Positions 9,067 to 19,877 of a stretch of DNA of 64,000 nucleotides are shown here, one piece after another. Numbering within the stretch: the first letter of the stretch is position 1; each line of letters starts with the position of its first letter. The notes beneath the pieces are model-generated. The model was not told where the DNA came from. It was given only the letters and a program-made list of their open reading frames with translations, and did no database searches. A program made the translations under genes and the position numbers. Source of the stretch: Cauispirillum nitrogeniifigens (lineage in GTDB: Bacteria; Pseudomonadota; Alphaproteobacteria; Rhodospirillales; Rhodospirillaceae). The DNA is taken from positions 620,001 through 684,000 of the forward strand of contig NZ_JBLOOT010000001.1 of the NCBI RefSeq assembly GCF_049800675.1, given 5' to 3'.

Positions 9067-10485
9067 ATGACAAAATGGATGCCCGACCTGACCAGCCGCT
9101 CCGGCCCCGCCTACAAGGCCCTGGCCGACGCCATCGAGGACGCCATCTCCGACGGCTCCCTGCCGCCGGGGGCGCGCCTGCCGACCCATCGTGATCTGGC
9201 GTGGTCGCTGGGGGTGACGGTGACCACCATCACCCGCGGCTATCAGGAGGCGCAGCGGCGCGGTCTGGTCGACGGCGCGGTGGGACGCGGCACCTTCGTG
9301 CGCGGCGACGAGGCGCTGCGCCGGCCGCCGGTGATGGACCACCGCTATGCCGTGGAGCCGCGCACCCCCGACGGCCCCATCGACATGAGCCTGTCGTTCC
9401 CGGTGCTGACCCGCCAGACCGGGCTGCTGGCCGAGACGCTGGCCGGGATCGCCCGCGACACCGACATGACCCCCTATCTGGTCTACGGCCCCGACGTCGG
9501 CCTGCCCGAACACCGCGCCGCCGGGGCCGCGTGGCTGGCGCGGCTGGGGCTGGAGACGACCGCCGACCGGGTCATCCTGACCAGCGGCGCCCAACAGGCC
9601 ATTGCCGCGACCCTGATGGCGGTGTGCCGCACCGGCGACTGCGTGCTGATGGAGGAGCTGACCTTCCCCGGCTCCCGCGCCGTGGCGCAGTCCCTGGGCC
9701 TGCGGCTGCACGGGCTGGCCATGGACGACGAAGGCATCCGCCCGGATGCCCTGGAAGACGCCTGCCGGGCCTTCAGCCCCAGCCTGCTCTACTGCATCCC
9801 GACACAGCAGAACCCCACCGCGCGGGTAATGTCCCTGGCCCGGCGGCAGGCCATCGTCGAGATCGCGCGCCGCCACCGCCTGACCATCCTGGAGGACGAC
9901 ATCTACGGCCACCTGCCCGAACGCCCGCTGACCCCGCTGGCGACCCTGGCGCCGGAGCGCACCGTCTATGCCACCAGTTGCTCCAAGAGCATGGCGCCGG
10001 GGCTGCGGGTGGGCTTCGCCGCCGCGCCGCCCGAGTTGGTGCCGCGCATCGCCGCGGGGGTGCGGGCCATGTCCTGGATGGTGCCGCCGCTGATGGGCGA
10101 GGTGGCGCGGCGCTGGATCGAGGGCGGCGGCGCCGACCTGCTGACCGCCGACCTGCGCGCCACCGTCGCCCGCCGCCGCGCCCTGGCCGAGGAGATCCTC
10201 GCCCCGGCGCGCCGCGCCCTGCTGCTCCAGGCACCGCCGGAGTGCTTCCACCTATGGACCCGCTTGCCCGCCGGCTGGAGCGCCGGCGCTTTTGTCGAGC
10301 ATGCCCGCCGCGCCGGCGTCATCCTGCAAAGCCCCGACGTCTTCGCCGTCGGCCGCTGCATGGTCGATGACCACGTGCGCCTGTGCATGGGCACGGAGAC
10401 CGACGAAGGCCGCTATCGGAAAGGCCTCACGCGTCTGGCGCATGTCCTGGACGGCGGCCACAGGGGCGGCGTGGCGGTGATGTAA
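9067..10485 (+). CDS. MocR-family regulator: GntR-type HTH fused to an aminotransferase-like domain
   Basis: The 472-residue protein has a winged-helix GntR domain at about 10-80 (DAISDGSLPPGARLPTHRDL, then TITRGYQEAQ). This is joined to a fold-type I aminotransferase domain from about 110. The PLP lysine is Lys307 in SCSKSMAPGLRVGF, and the NPT segment of aminotransferases is present in QQNPTARVM. MocR proteins sense PLP adducts or amino compounds and regulate a neighbouring divergent gene. Here that is the DUF1127-phzF-dehydratase-alaX operon, so the ligand may be an amino acid handled by it (inference). Confidence 0.92.
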   Translation: MTKWMPDLTSRSGPAYKALADAIEDAISDGSLPPGARLPTHRDLAWSLGVTVTTITRGYQEAQRRGLVDGAVGRGTFVRGDEALRRPPVMDHRYAVEPRTPDGPIDMSLSFPVLTRQTGLLAETLAGIARDTDMTPYLVYGPDVGLPEHRAAGAAWLARLGLETTADRVILTSGAQQAIAATLMAVCRTGDCVLMEELTFPGSRAVAQSLGLRLHGLAMDDEGIRPDALEDACRAFSPSLLYCIPTQQNPTARVMSLARRQAIVEIARRHRLTILEDDIYGHLPERPLTPLATLAPERTVYATSCSKSMAPGLRVGFAAAPPELVPRIAAGVRAMSWMVPPLMGEVARRWIEGGGADLLTADLRATVARRRALAEEILAPARRALLLQAPPECFHLWTRLPAGWSAGAFVEHARRAGVILQSPDVFAVGRCMVDDHVRLCMGTETDEGRYRKGLTRLAHVLDGGHRGGVAVM

Positions 10486-10683
10486 TTGCAGGTCCATTCG
10501 ACGAAATAGCACAGCAACACTTGCCGATGGGAAATATTTTCCCCACCTGCTTTCAACATATACTGCCCGCTCTTATTTGTTTACAAATGAATATCCCGAG
10601 CTTATCTGCGAAATCTCCCCTCCCCTAACATGCCGGTACAGAGCTTGCATCCTCCAGATGTGCATTCTGATAGGAGACGAGCC
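10486..10683. other. AT-rich 198-bp leader region with a 14-bp palindrome
   Basis: This gap is much richer in A and T than its surroundings. It contains the perfect palindrome ATTTGT-TT-ACAAAT at 10575-10588. I see no convincing coding frame in it. A start at 10630 upstream of the next gene is possible, but that stretch has no ribosome site. It probably carries the promoter of the downstream unknown gene and the end of the MocR transcript. Confidence 0.45.
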
Positions 10684-11262
10684 ATGCAGGTACCGGAACA
10701 ACCCGTCCGGCATATAGACCTCGCCCGCGCAAAGGCGATGCCGTTGCCTGGTCAACCGGGTGGCCCCGTCAAGGTGGAGATGACCGACGAGCAGAAGGCA
10801 GAACTCGCCGAGTTCATCAAGAACCTGGAACCAGACCCGGCCGAACGCGAGAAGCGCCTTGCGGAACAGCGGCAGATCAAGGCGCACACCATTTTCACCG
10901 TTGGCGGCAAAATCATCGCCCTACAGGAAGCGAACGGCTGGTCAATGTCCAAGGATCAGAGGCTGAACGCCATGGGTGTCTTCGATAAGGAGCCAGAGCA
11001 CCTTTCCGGCCGCGCGCTTGCCGACCACCGCGCGAAAGCCATGGAGAAGGCTCTACGGTCGCTCTACGGCGACTCGCTGAAGGTTCACGACTTTGCAGAC
11101 GATCCCAACGCTCCGACGAACGGGCAACTCGAACCGGCCCTGTGGCACGGCAAGTCGCTGGACAAGGTGCTGTCCAAGCGGGCCGGCACCCGCACAGGCC
11201 TCAACCCCTTGCTGGCCCTGACGGGGGGAACGATCTCCCTGTTCCACGGCCGAAGGGGCTGA
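10684..11262 (+). CDS. Hypothetical protein, 192 residues
   Basis: I do not recognise this protein. The ATG at 10684 follows an AGGAGACG ribosome site; an in-frame start at 10630 lacks one. Residues 33-70 are charged and helical (TDEQKAELAEFIKNL). The middle is mixed, with conserved-looking NGWSMSKDQRLNAMGVF (about 84-100). The C-terminus is basic, ending in SLFHGRRG. There is no signal peptide or membrane segment. Base composition is less GC-rich and codon use looser than in its neighbours, and the leader is AT-rich, which fits acquisition by transfer. It is convergent with thiD, 21 bp apart. Confidence 0.65.
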   Translation: MQVPEQPVRHIDLARAKAMPLPGQPGGPVKVEMTDEQKAELAEFIKNLEPDPAEREKRLAEQRQIKAHTIFTVGGKIIALQEANGWSMSKDQRLNAMGVFDKEPEHLSGRALADHRAKAMEKALRSLYGDSLKVHDFADDPNAPTNGQLEPALWHGKSLDKVLSKRAGTRTGLNPLLALTGGTISLFHGRRG

Positions 11263-11283
11263 CGCCTCCCCTCACCCCGCCCC

Positions 11284-12084
11284 CTACCCCACCGTATGCG
11301 CGTGGTTCAGGGGGCCATGCCCGTGGCCCAGGCCGGGGGCGGTTTCGATGGCAACGCGGACGTAGTCGCGGGCCCGCGCCACCGCCGCCGGCAGGTCCAG
11401 GCCCTGGGCGATGCCGGTGGCGATGGCCGAGGCCAGGGTGCAGCCGGTGCCGTGGGTGTGCGCGGTGTCCAGGCGGCGGCCGTGGTAGCGGCTGACCGTG
11501 TCCGGCGTGATCAGCAGGTCGAGGAGGTCGTCGCCCTCCAGGTGGCCGCCCTTGAGCAGCACCGCCTGGGCGTCCAGGGCGCGCAGGGCGTCCACGGCCG
11601 CCAGCATGTCGGCCTCCGTCCGCAGGTCGCGGCCGATCAGCACGCCGGCCTCGGGCAGGTTGGGCGTGACCACCGTGGCGCGCGGCAGCAGCCGGGCCTT
11701 CAGCGCCGCCACGGCGTCCTCCTCCAGCAGGCGGTGGCCGCCCTTGGCGACCATCACCGGGTCGAGGACCAGCGGCACGCCGGGGGCGAAGGCGTCCAGG
11801 GCGTCGGCCACCGTGTCGATGATCGCCGCCGTCGCCAGCATGCCGATCTTGATGCAGTCGGCGCCCAGGTCCTCCATCACCACGCGGATCTGGTCGCGCA
11901 CGAAGGCTTCGGGCACCGCATGGATGCCGAAGACGCCGCGCGTGTTCTGGGCGGTCAACGCCGTGATGGCGGTCATGGCGAAGCCGCCCAGGCAGGTCAC
12001 CGCCTTGATGTCGGCCTGGATGCCCGCCCCGCCGCCGGAATCGGACCCGGCGATGATCAGCACGCGCCCGGCGGTCGCGGCCAT
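11284..12084 (-). CDS. thiD: Hydroxymethylpyrimidine/phosphomethylpyrimidine kinase
   Basis: Phosphorylates HMP and HMP-phosphate to HMP-pyrophosphate for thiamine synthesis. The 266-residue ribokinase-fold protein opens with VLIIAGSDSGGGAGIQADIK and has the anion-hole motif HGTGCTLASAIA near residue 215. The start ATG at 12084 lies one base after the glmM stop codon (TGA-C-ATG), so it is translated as the second gene of a glmM-thiD pair. The longer frame reaching 12516 only reads through glmM out of frame. No other thiamine synthesis gene is adjacent; a thiE-like gene is at 30.2 kb. Confidence 0.96.
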   Translation of the reverse strand: MAATAGRVLIIAGSDSGGGAGIQADIKAVTCLGGFAMTAITALTAQNTRGVFGIHAVPEAFVRDQIRVVMEDLGADCIKIGMLATAAIIDTVADALDAFAPGVPLVLDPVMVAKGGHRLLEEDAVAALKARLLPRATVVTPNLPEAGVLIGRDLRTEADMLAAVDALRALDAQAVLLKGGHLEGDDLLDLLITPDTVSRYHGRRLDTAHTHGTGCTLASAIATGIAQGLDLPAAVARARDYVRVAIETAPGLGHGHGPLNHAHTVG

Positions 12085-12085
12085 G

Positions 12086-13465
12086 TCAGTGCGCCTCCGC
12101 CGCCGCGCGCTCGATGGTGTCGCAGATCTCGGCCACCACGTCGTCGACCAGGGCCTTGTTCTCGCCCTCGGCCATGACGCGGATGAGCGGCTCTGTGCCC
12201 GATTTGCGCAGCAGCACGCGGCCGCTGCCGGCGAAGCGGGCGATGCCCTGCTCCACCGCGCGGGCAACGCTGTCGGCGCCCAGAAGGCTGTCGGCCAACG
12301 CCTTGTCTGCCACCCGGATGTTGCGCAGCAACTGCGGGAACGGATCGAACACGCGCAGCACCTTGCTGGCGGCGTCGCCCCGGCTGACCATCTCGGCCAG
12401 CACCTGGAGGGCGGCGACCAAGCCGTCGCCGGTGGTGGCATGGCCGCCCAGAACGATGTGCCCGGACTGCTCGCCGCCGAGGTTGTAGCCGTCGGCCCGC
12501 ATGCGCTCCACCACATAACGGTCGCCGACGTTGGTGCGGATGAGGTCCAGGCCGTGGCCCTGGAGGTACTTCTCCAGCCCCATGTTCGACATCACCGTGG
12601 CGACCACGCCGCCGCCGGTGAGCGTGCCGCGTTCCTTCCACGACCGGCCGATGAGGCCGAGGACCTGATCGCCGTCGATCACCGCGCCCTTTTCATCGCA
12701 CAGCACCACGCGGTCGGCGTCGCCGTCCAAGGCGATGCCGATGTCGGCGCCGTGCATCAGCACCGTCTCGCGCAGGAGCTGGGTGTGCAGCGAGCCGCAG
12801 TCCTTGTTGATGTTCATGCCGTCGGGGGTCACGCCCACCTTGACCACGTTGGCGCCCAGTTCCCACAGCACCGTCGGCGCCGTCTTGTAGGCCGCGCCGT
12901 TGGCGCAGTCGATGACCACCTTCAGGCCCTCAAGGGTCATGCGGCGCGGGAAGGCCTGCTTGGCGGCCTCGATGTAGCGGCCGCTGGCGTCGTCGATGCG
13001 GCGCGCCCGGCCCAGGCGGGCAGGCGCTGCCAGGCCCTCTTCCAGGCCCCCCCCGCCGTCCGAGTCCATCATGGCCTCAATCTCGTGTTCGACCTCGTCG
13101 GACAGCTTGAAGCCGTCGGGGCCGAACAGCTTGATGCCGTTGTCCTGGAACGGATTGTGCGAGGCCGAGATCATGACCCCCAGGTCGGCGCGCATGGAGC
13201 GCGTCAGCATCGCCACCGCCGGCGTCGGCAGCGGGCCGCACAGGATGACGTCCATGCCCATGGACACGAACCCGGCGGTCAGGGCCGGCTCGATCATGTA
13301 GCCCGAAAGGCGGGTGTCCTTGGCGATCACCACCGTATGGCGATGGTCGCCATTGGTGAAGTAGCGCCCCGCCGCCATGCCGATGCGCAGCGCCGTCTGG
13401 GCGGTCATCGGCTCGGTGTTGGCGGTGCCGCGCACGCCGTCGGTCCCGAAGTATTTCCTGGTCAT
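12086..13465 (-). CDS. glmM: Phosphoglucosamine mutase
   Basis: Converts glucosamine-6-phosphate to glucosamine-1-phosphate for UDP-GlcNAc, the precursor of peptidoglycan and lipopolysaccharide. The 459 residues match the family. The start MTRKYFGTDGVRG, the phosphoserine loop ISASHNPFQDNG with Ser102, and the metal loop LDGDADR near 243-248 are all visible. Near the C-terminus RKSGTEPLIRVM binds the sugar phosphate. It lies downstream of folP, the common proteobacterial ftsH-folP-glmM order. Confidence 0.98.
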   Translation of the reverse strand: MTRKYFGTDGVRGTANTEPMTAQTALRIGMAAGRYFTNGDHRHTVVIAKDTRLSGYMIEPALTAGFVSMGMDVILCGPLPTPAVAMLTRSMRADLGVMISASHNPFQDNGIKLFGPDGFKLSDEVEHEIEAMMDSDGGGGLEEGLAAPARLGRARRIDDASGRYIEAAKQAFPRRMTLEGLKVVIDCANGAAYKTAPTVLWELGANVVKVGVTPDGMNINKDCGSLHTQLLRETVLMHGADIGIALDGDADRVVLCDEKGAVIDGDQVLGLIGRSWKERGTLTGGGVVATVMSNMGLEKYLQGHGLDLIRTNVGDRYVVERMRADGYNLGGEQSGHIVLGGHATTGDGLVAALQVLAEMVSRGDAASKVLRVFDPFPQLLRNIRVADKALADSLLGADSVARAVEQGIARFAGSGRVLLRKSGTEPLIRVMAEGENKALVDDVVAEICDTIERAAAEAH

Positions 13466-13524
13466 GGTCGCTTGATCCGCTAGGGCCTGACGATGGAACC
13501 CGCCTTATAACAAGCCCCTGCCCG

Positions 13525-14553
13525 TTAAGAAACCATCTCCACGGCGCGGACCACCGCCAGGGCCTGGACGGTTTCGGCGACGTCGTGGACGCGCAGGATG
13601 TGCATGCCCCGCTCCGCCCCCATCACCGCCGCCGCCAGCGAGCCCGGCAGGCGTTCCAGCGGCGGCTCGCCGCGCGACACCCTGGCGATGAAGATCTTGC
13701 GCGAGATGCCCAGCAGCACCGGGCACCCCAGGCCGTGGAGCAGGCCCAGGCGCTTGAGGATCTGGGCGTTGTGCTCGACCGTCTTGCCAAAGCCGATGCC
13801 GGGGTCGACGCACAGGTCGGCCCGCGCGATGCCTGCCGCCAGGCAGGCCTCCACCCGCGCCTCCAGCCAGTCGAAGACATCGAGCGGCGCGAAGGAATAG
13901 CGCGGATCGGCCTGCATGGTCCGGGGTTCGCCCTGGATGTGCATGAGGATGACCGGCACCCCCAGGCGCGCCGCCGTGGGCAGGGAGGCAGGCTCGCCGG
14001 TCAGGGCTGTGACGTCGTTGATGATGGCCGCGCCGGCGGCGACGGCGGCTTCCATGACGGCGGCGTGCCGGGTGTCGATGGACACCAGGGCGCCGCGCTC
14101 GGCCAGGGCGCGAATGACCGGCACCACGCGGCGGATTTCTTCCTCCGGCAGCACCTCCTCGGACCCCGGCCGGGTCGATTCGCCGCCGACGTCGAGGATG
14201 TCGGCGCCGGCCTCCAGCATGGCGAGGCCGCCCCGCACCGCGTCGTCCACCGCGAAGTGGCGCCCGCCGTCGGAGAAGCTGTCGGGCGTGGCGTTGAGGA
14301 TGCCCATGACGCGCGGCCGGTCCATGGACAGCCCGGCGAAGGCGGGGCGCGGCGCTTCCACCGTCGCCATGCGGCGGCGGACGTGGGCGTGGACGGTTTC
14401 CCCACAGTCGCGGGCCCACGCCAGAACATCCGCCCGCCCGCAGTCGACGCTGGTGACGGCGTCGGGGCCGGTGCGCAGCAGCACCTCCCACCCCGGCACC
14501 GGCGCGCCGCGCGCGGCCACGCCCAGCGGCGCCAGGTGGACGTCCCGCGCCAC
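13525..14553 (-). CDS. folP: Dihydropteroate synthase
   Basis: Condenses 4-aminobenzoate with dihydropterin pyrophosphate in folate synthesis. The TIM-barrel core starts with VMGILNATPDSFSDGG and continues with the DVGGESTRPG loop. The frame is open up to an ATG at 14622 that overlaps the ftsH stop, but a strong terminator-like hairpin at 14570-14599 lies inside that frame. I therefore place the start after it, at the GTG at 14553 just before VHLAPLG, giving 342 residues. The exact start is uncertain because no good ribosome site is visible. Even so there is an extension of about 75 residues before the barrel, as in related alphaproteobacteria. Confidence 0.85.
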   Translation of the reverse strand: MARDVHLAPLGVAARGAPVPGWEVLLRTGPDAVTSVDCGRADVLAWARDCGETVHAHVRRRMATVEAPRPAFAGLSMDRPRVMGILNATPDSFSDGGRHFAVDDAVRGGLAMLEAGADILDVGGESTRPGSEEVLPEEEIRRVVPVIRALAERGALVSIDTRHAAVMEAAVAAGAAIINDVTALTGEPASLPTAARLGVPVILMHIQGEPRTMQADPRYSFAPLDVFDWLEARVEACLAAGIARADLCVDPGIGFGKTVEHNAQILKRLGLLHGLGCPVLLGISRKIFIARVSRGEPPLERLPGSLAAAVMGAERGMHILRVHDVAETVQALAVVRAVEMVS

Positions 14554-14569
14554 CGCCCCCGAAGCGACA

Positions 14570-14599
14570 GAAAAGCCCCGCGGAAGGGCGGGGCTTTTC
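14570..14599 (-). terminator. Intrinsic terminator after ftsH
   Basis: GAAAAGCCCCGC at 14588-14599 and its exact complement at 14570-14581 form a 12-bp stem with a 6-nt loop; the arm itself ends in a T-run (GGGGCTTTTC on the minus strand). It sits 22 bp after the ftsH stop codon, where a terminator is expected. It falls inside the longest possible folP frame, which argues against the far-upstream folP start. Confidence 0.75.
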
Positions 14600-14621
14600 G
14601 TCAGTCTTGCCTCGACGGCCA

Positions 14622-16577
<1,956 letters not shown>

Positions 16578-16657
16578 CGCGCTGCCCTTCCTCTTCCGGC
16601 TGCCGCCCGCCGATCGGTCCGATCGGGGCGCGGCCAGAGCCATACATACACTGCGAT

Positions 16658-17974
16658 TCAGATAATACTAGACGGCGCCGCCGCAAGACGAAAGGCGCCA
16701 GAAACAAGAACCTGCCGCGGCGCCCATTCGACCGCCATCTCCGCCTTTCGGAGCGGCGCCCCGGGAATGGCGACGGCAGCCACCCGCCCGTCCCTCCACA
16801 GGGCCGGCAGGACGGTGCGCGCCGCCGCCGGCAGGGCCGCCAGCCCCGCCAGCGCCGTAGGGGAGCCCTCCCCGGCGATCTGCCGCCAGCCGGCCGCGCC
16901 CAGGGCGGCGATCTCGCCGCGCGAGGCGGTGGCGGCCAGACGGACACGGAATCGCCCGTCCCACAGCGCCCGCCCCCCCGGCGGCAGCACGAGGCGCGGC
17001 AGGCCCCGGGTTTCGCGCGTCACCAGCAGCGTCCCGTTACGCAGCGGCGCCAGCAGGCAGCCTCCCAGGGTTGCCGGCCCCGTCCCCAGCCGCCCGAGCA
17101 CCGCTTCCGCCCGTTCGGCGCGCGGCCCGAAGTCGGTGCCCCCGACCACCGCCAGGATCCGCCGCAGGGCGCGCACGGCCACCTCGCCGGGTGCCGCGCC
17201 CAGCACCTGCGGATCGACCACCACGAAGCCCGCCGGATGCGGCGCCACGGCGGCGGCCAGCAGATCCGCCACCGCCTCTTCCACCAACACGCGGGTGGCG
17301 GCGAGACGGCGGGCGGTTCCGGCCAGACGACGCGGAGTCGCGCCCTCGGCGCCAAGCACCGGCAGCAGGCGGCGCATGCGCACCCGCCCGAAGGCTTCGT
17401 TGGCGTTGGACGGGTCACGCACCCAGTCGCGCCCGCGCGCCGCCAGCAGCGCCTCCAGCGCCGCGCGAGGCACCGTCAGCAGGGGCCTGAGAAGGCGCGT
17501 CTCCGCCGTCCACGACACGGCGGCCATGGCCGACAAGCCGGCAACCCCGCTGCCGCGCGCCAGCCGCAGCAGCAGGGTTTCGGCCTGATCTTCGAGGTTG
17601 TGAGCCAGCAGCAGGTGAAGGACGCCATGATCCCGGCACCAGCCGCGCAGCAGGTGATGCCGCACGGCCCGCGCCTCGGCCTGGAGATTGCTCCCCGGCA
17701 GCGGGGCGGCCGGGCGCAGGACGGCGTGGGCGATGCCCAGCCCGGCCATCCATGAACCGACCCGCGCGGCCTCCGCCGCCGCCTCGGGCCGCAGCCCGTG
17801 GTCGACCGTCAACGCCGTGACCGCGCCGCCGCGCGCCCGTGCCCAGGCGTCGGCGAGAATCACCAGGGCCAGGCTGTCGGCCCCGCCGGACACGCCGACC
17901 GCCAGCCGGGGCGCCGCCTCAAACGGACCCAGGGGCTCCATCAGCGCGGCGAAGGCGGCGTCAGTCAGGGTCAC
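16658..17974 (-). CDS. tilS: tRNA(Ile)-lysidine synthase
   Basis: Attaches lysine to C34 of the CAU-anticodon isoleucine tRNA, an essential step for reading AUA codons. The ATP pyrophosphatase PP-loop SGGADS is at 29-34, followed by TVDHGLR and AHNLEDQAETLLLRLARGSG. The C-terminal region is the more variable TilS-specific part. The start at 17974 is a GTG that overlaps the cpoB stop (GTGA). An ATG at 17941 is an alternative that still leaves the PP-loop intact. Confidence 0.93.
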   Translation of the reverse strand: MTLTDAAFAALMEPLGPFEAAPRLAVGVSGGADSLALVILADAWARARGGAVTALTVDHGLRPEAAAEAARVGSWMAGLGIAHAVLRPAAPLPGSNLQAEARAVRHHLLRGWCRDHGVLHLLLAHNLEDQAETLLLRLARGSGVAGLSAMAAVSWTAETRLLRPLLTVPRAALEALLAARGRDWVRDPSNANEAFGRVRMRRLLPVLGAEGATPRRLAGTARRLAATRVLVEEAVADLLAAAVAPHPAGFVVVDPQVLGAAPGEVAVRALRRILAVVGGTDFGPRAERAEAVLGRLGTGPATLGGCLLAPLRNGTLLVTRETRGLPRLVLPPGGRALWDGRFRVRLAATASRGEIAALGAAGWRQIAGEGSPTALAGLAALPAAARTVLPALWRDGRVAAVAIPGAPLRKAEMAVEWAPRQVLVSGAFRLAAAPSSII

Positions 17975-18996
17975 TTGCAGCCGAGGGTCTCGCGCTCGGT
18001 AGAGGCGCGGCGCTTGAGCACGTCGGCCGCCTGCGGATACTCGCTGATCATGCGGCCGAGGGCGGCGCAGGCTTCCTTGGTCTGCCCCAGCCGGCCCATG
18101 GTGATGCCGAGCTTGAGCAGGTTGTCGGGAGCCTTGGAGTTCTTCGGGTAGGTCCGGTAGCCGTCGAGGAAAGCCACCGCCGCCTTCTGCAACTCGCCGC
18201 GCACATAGTGGGTTTCGCCCAGCCAGTACTGGGCGTTGCCGGCCAGTTCGTCCTGCGGATGGGCGCGCAGGAAGCCGCTCAGGGCCTGCTCGGCGGCCGG
18301 GTAGTCGCCCTTGCGCAGCAGGGCGAAGGCATAGTCGTACTGCTCACGCGGAGTCGCCCCCGGCGGCGGCGAGGCGGCGGCCGGAGCCGTAGCGGCGGCG
18401 GGTCGGCCGGACGCCGCAGCACCGGCGGAACCGCCAGGCATCACCCCCAGCACCCCCTGCCCGGTTCCGGCCCCGGCCGGAACACCCGTTCCGGCTCCGG
18501 CCCCGGCCGCAACGCCCGCGCCGGTTCCGGCGGGCGCCGTGGGCATGGCGGCAGCGGCAGTGGCGTCGCCCCCGGCGGCGGCGGCACCGCCAGCCATCGG
18601 GGCGTTGCCCTGAAGCTCGTTGAGGCGGAAGTCGGTGTCCTTGATGAACTGTTCCAGGCGCTCGTTGACCTGGCGGGTCTGGAACTGGACCTCCTCGACA
18701 CGGCCGGTCAGTTCCTGGACCAGACGCTCCAGTTCGGACATGCGGACCTGCATGCGGCCGGCGACATCGCCCGGCAGTTCGGCAAAGCCCTGCTGGCCGG
18801 CCGCACCCTGGGCCGGCGCGGCGCCGCCGCGATAGACCTGGCGCTGCAAGGTGTTGATGTCGCGCTCCAGGCGCTCCATGCGCTCCAGCAGCGGACGCAC
18901 GTCCTGCTGCGCGGCGGCCGGCGCCGACGGAACGATCACCGCCACGGCAAAGGCGACGGCGCAGACAGAGGGGAAGGAATATTTGAAGAGCGTCAT
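17971..18996 (-). CDS. cpoB: Cell division coordinator CpoB / Tol-Pal system protein YbgF
   Basis: Periplasmic protein that links the Tol-Pal complex with peptidoglycan synthesis at the septum. The ATG at 18996 gives 341 residues with a signal peptide ending near APAAAQQ. An N-terminal trimerising coiled coil follows (LLERMERLERDINTLQ). Then comes a Gly/Ala/Pro-rich linker of about 100 residues, and a C-terminal TPR domain (YDYAFALLRKGDYPAAEQAL). The frame continues upstream to 19185 but without the signal peptide at the front, so that start is rejected. It lies downstream of pal, as in many proteobacteria. Confidence 0.92.
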   Translation of the reverse strand: MTLFKYSFPSVCAVAFAVAVIVPSAPAAAQQDVRPLLERMERLERDINTLQRQVYRGGAAPAQGAAGQQGFAELPGDVAGRMQVRMSELERLVQELTGRVEEVQFQTRQVNERLEQFIKDTDFRLNELQGNAPMAGGAAAAGGDATAAAAMPTAPAGTGAGVAAGAGAGTGVPAGAGTGQGVLGVMPGGSAGAAASGRPAAATAPAAASPPPGATPREQYDYAFALLRKGDYPAAEQALSGFLRAHPQDELAGNAQYWLGETHYVRGELQKAAVAFLDGYRTYPKNSKAPDNLLKLGITMGRLGQTKEACAALGRMISEYPQAADVLKRRASTERETLGCK

Positions 18997-19087
18997 CGTC
19001 CGGTCCAGCCTGTGGAGCCGCACGGCCTCAGAAGGCGGGCCGCGCGCGGGAACCCCGCACGATAGCACGGCCGGACGGCAAAAGTGA

Positions 19088-19207
19088 GGCGTCTGCATAG
19101 CCGCTTCCGCAGAAGCTGCGAGGCAGACGCCCTGAAGGAGCGCAGCGGGCTTGACCCCTTCCGCAAGGAGGGCGGCCGGGATCACCCACGAGGGGCAACC
19201 CCGGCCG
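19088..19207. repeat. Structured pal-cpoB intergenic region with two large inverted repeats
   Basis: The 220-bp gap between pal and cpoB holds GGCGTCTGC (19088-19096) pairing with 19123-19131, enclosing a smaller GCTTC-CGCA-GAAGC hairpin. It also holds CGGCCGGG (19173-19180) pairing with 19200-19207 close to the pal stop. Neither is followed by a T-run on the minus strand. They could be mRNA stabilisers or a weak terminator between the lipoprotein gene and cpoB. I see no gene here. Confidence 0.45.
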
Positions 19208-19216
19208 GAACCCTGC

Positions 19217-19714
19217 TTACTGAAGCACCGTCACGCCGCGGCGGTTCTGGGTCCAGCAGGACTCAGCGCTGTCACCGCACACCGGGCGCTCCTTGCCGTA
19301 GGAGATGACGCGGATGCGACCGGCGTCAACGCCCTGGGCAGCCAGGAACTCACGGACGGAGTTGGCACGACGCTCGCCCAGCGCGAGGTTGTACTCGCGG
19401 GTGCCGCGCTCGTCGGCATGGCCTTCCAGCACAACGCTGTGGTTGCGGTAGCGCTGCAGCCAGGCGGCCTGCTGACGCAGGGCGGCCTGAGCCTCCGGGG
19501 TCAGGCTGTACTGGTCGTAGCCGAAGAAGACGCGGTCGCCGACCACCTTCATGAACTCTTCGGCCGAACCCGGAGCCGGGCCGGTCTGGGTGGTGGTGGT
19601 GCCGGTGCCGGCACCGGCGCCAGCGCCGGTAGCACCCGCATCCTCCTGGGGAGCGGTCGAGCAAGCCGCCAGCAGGGCGGCGGCAGCGATAGCAGGCAGC
19701 AGACGGTACTTCAT
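19217..19714 (-). CDS. pal: Peptidoglycan-associated lipoprotein Pal
   Basis: Outer-membrane lipoprotein that binds peptidoglycan and TolB. The 165-residue precursor has a signal peptide ending in the lipobox LLAAC, so Cys18 is lipidated. After a Gly/Thr-rich linker, the OmpA-like domain carries VFFGYDQYSLTPEAQ and the peptidoglycan-binding segment GHADERGTREYNLALGERR. In the 163-bp gap upstream, a TATAAG element on the minus strand (19819-19824) could be a -10 box, so pal may have its own promoter in addition to readthrough from tolB. Confidence 0.97.
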   Translation of the reverse strand: MKYRLLPAIAAAALLAACSTAPQEDAGATGAGAGAGTGTTTTQTGPAPGSAEEFMKVVGDRVFFGYDQYSLTPEAQAALRQQAAWLQRYRNHSVVLEGHADERGTREYNLALGERRANSVREFLAAQGVDAGRIRVISYGKERPVCGDSAESCWTQNRRGVTVLQ

Positions 19715-19877
19715 AGTTCCCCTCGACTCGCTGATGGGGTTTCAACTGGGTTCGGCAGATTGCCGCTGGAAGCGGCCAAGCCGCTGAGGCTAGAGCGCTT
19801 CTCCGGCGCTCGGCGGCCCTTATACTGTGTTTTCTTTGTGGCGTACAGAGCTACTTGACACGCTTTGTCGAAATGTT

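Noticed and set aside
8755..10251. Minus-strand frame of 498 codons reaching into the MocR gene
   Set aside because: Only the last 79 codons (DUF1127) have a ribosome site and family similarity. The rest is antisense to the MocR gene, whose PLP lysine and HTH are plain.
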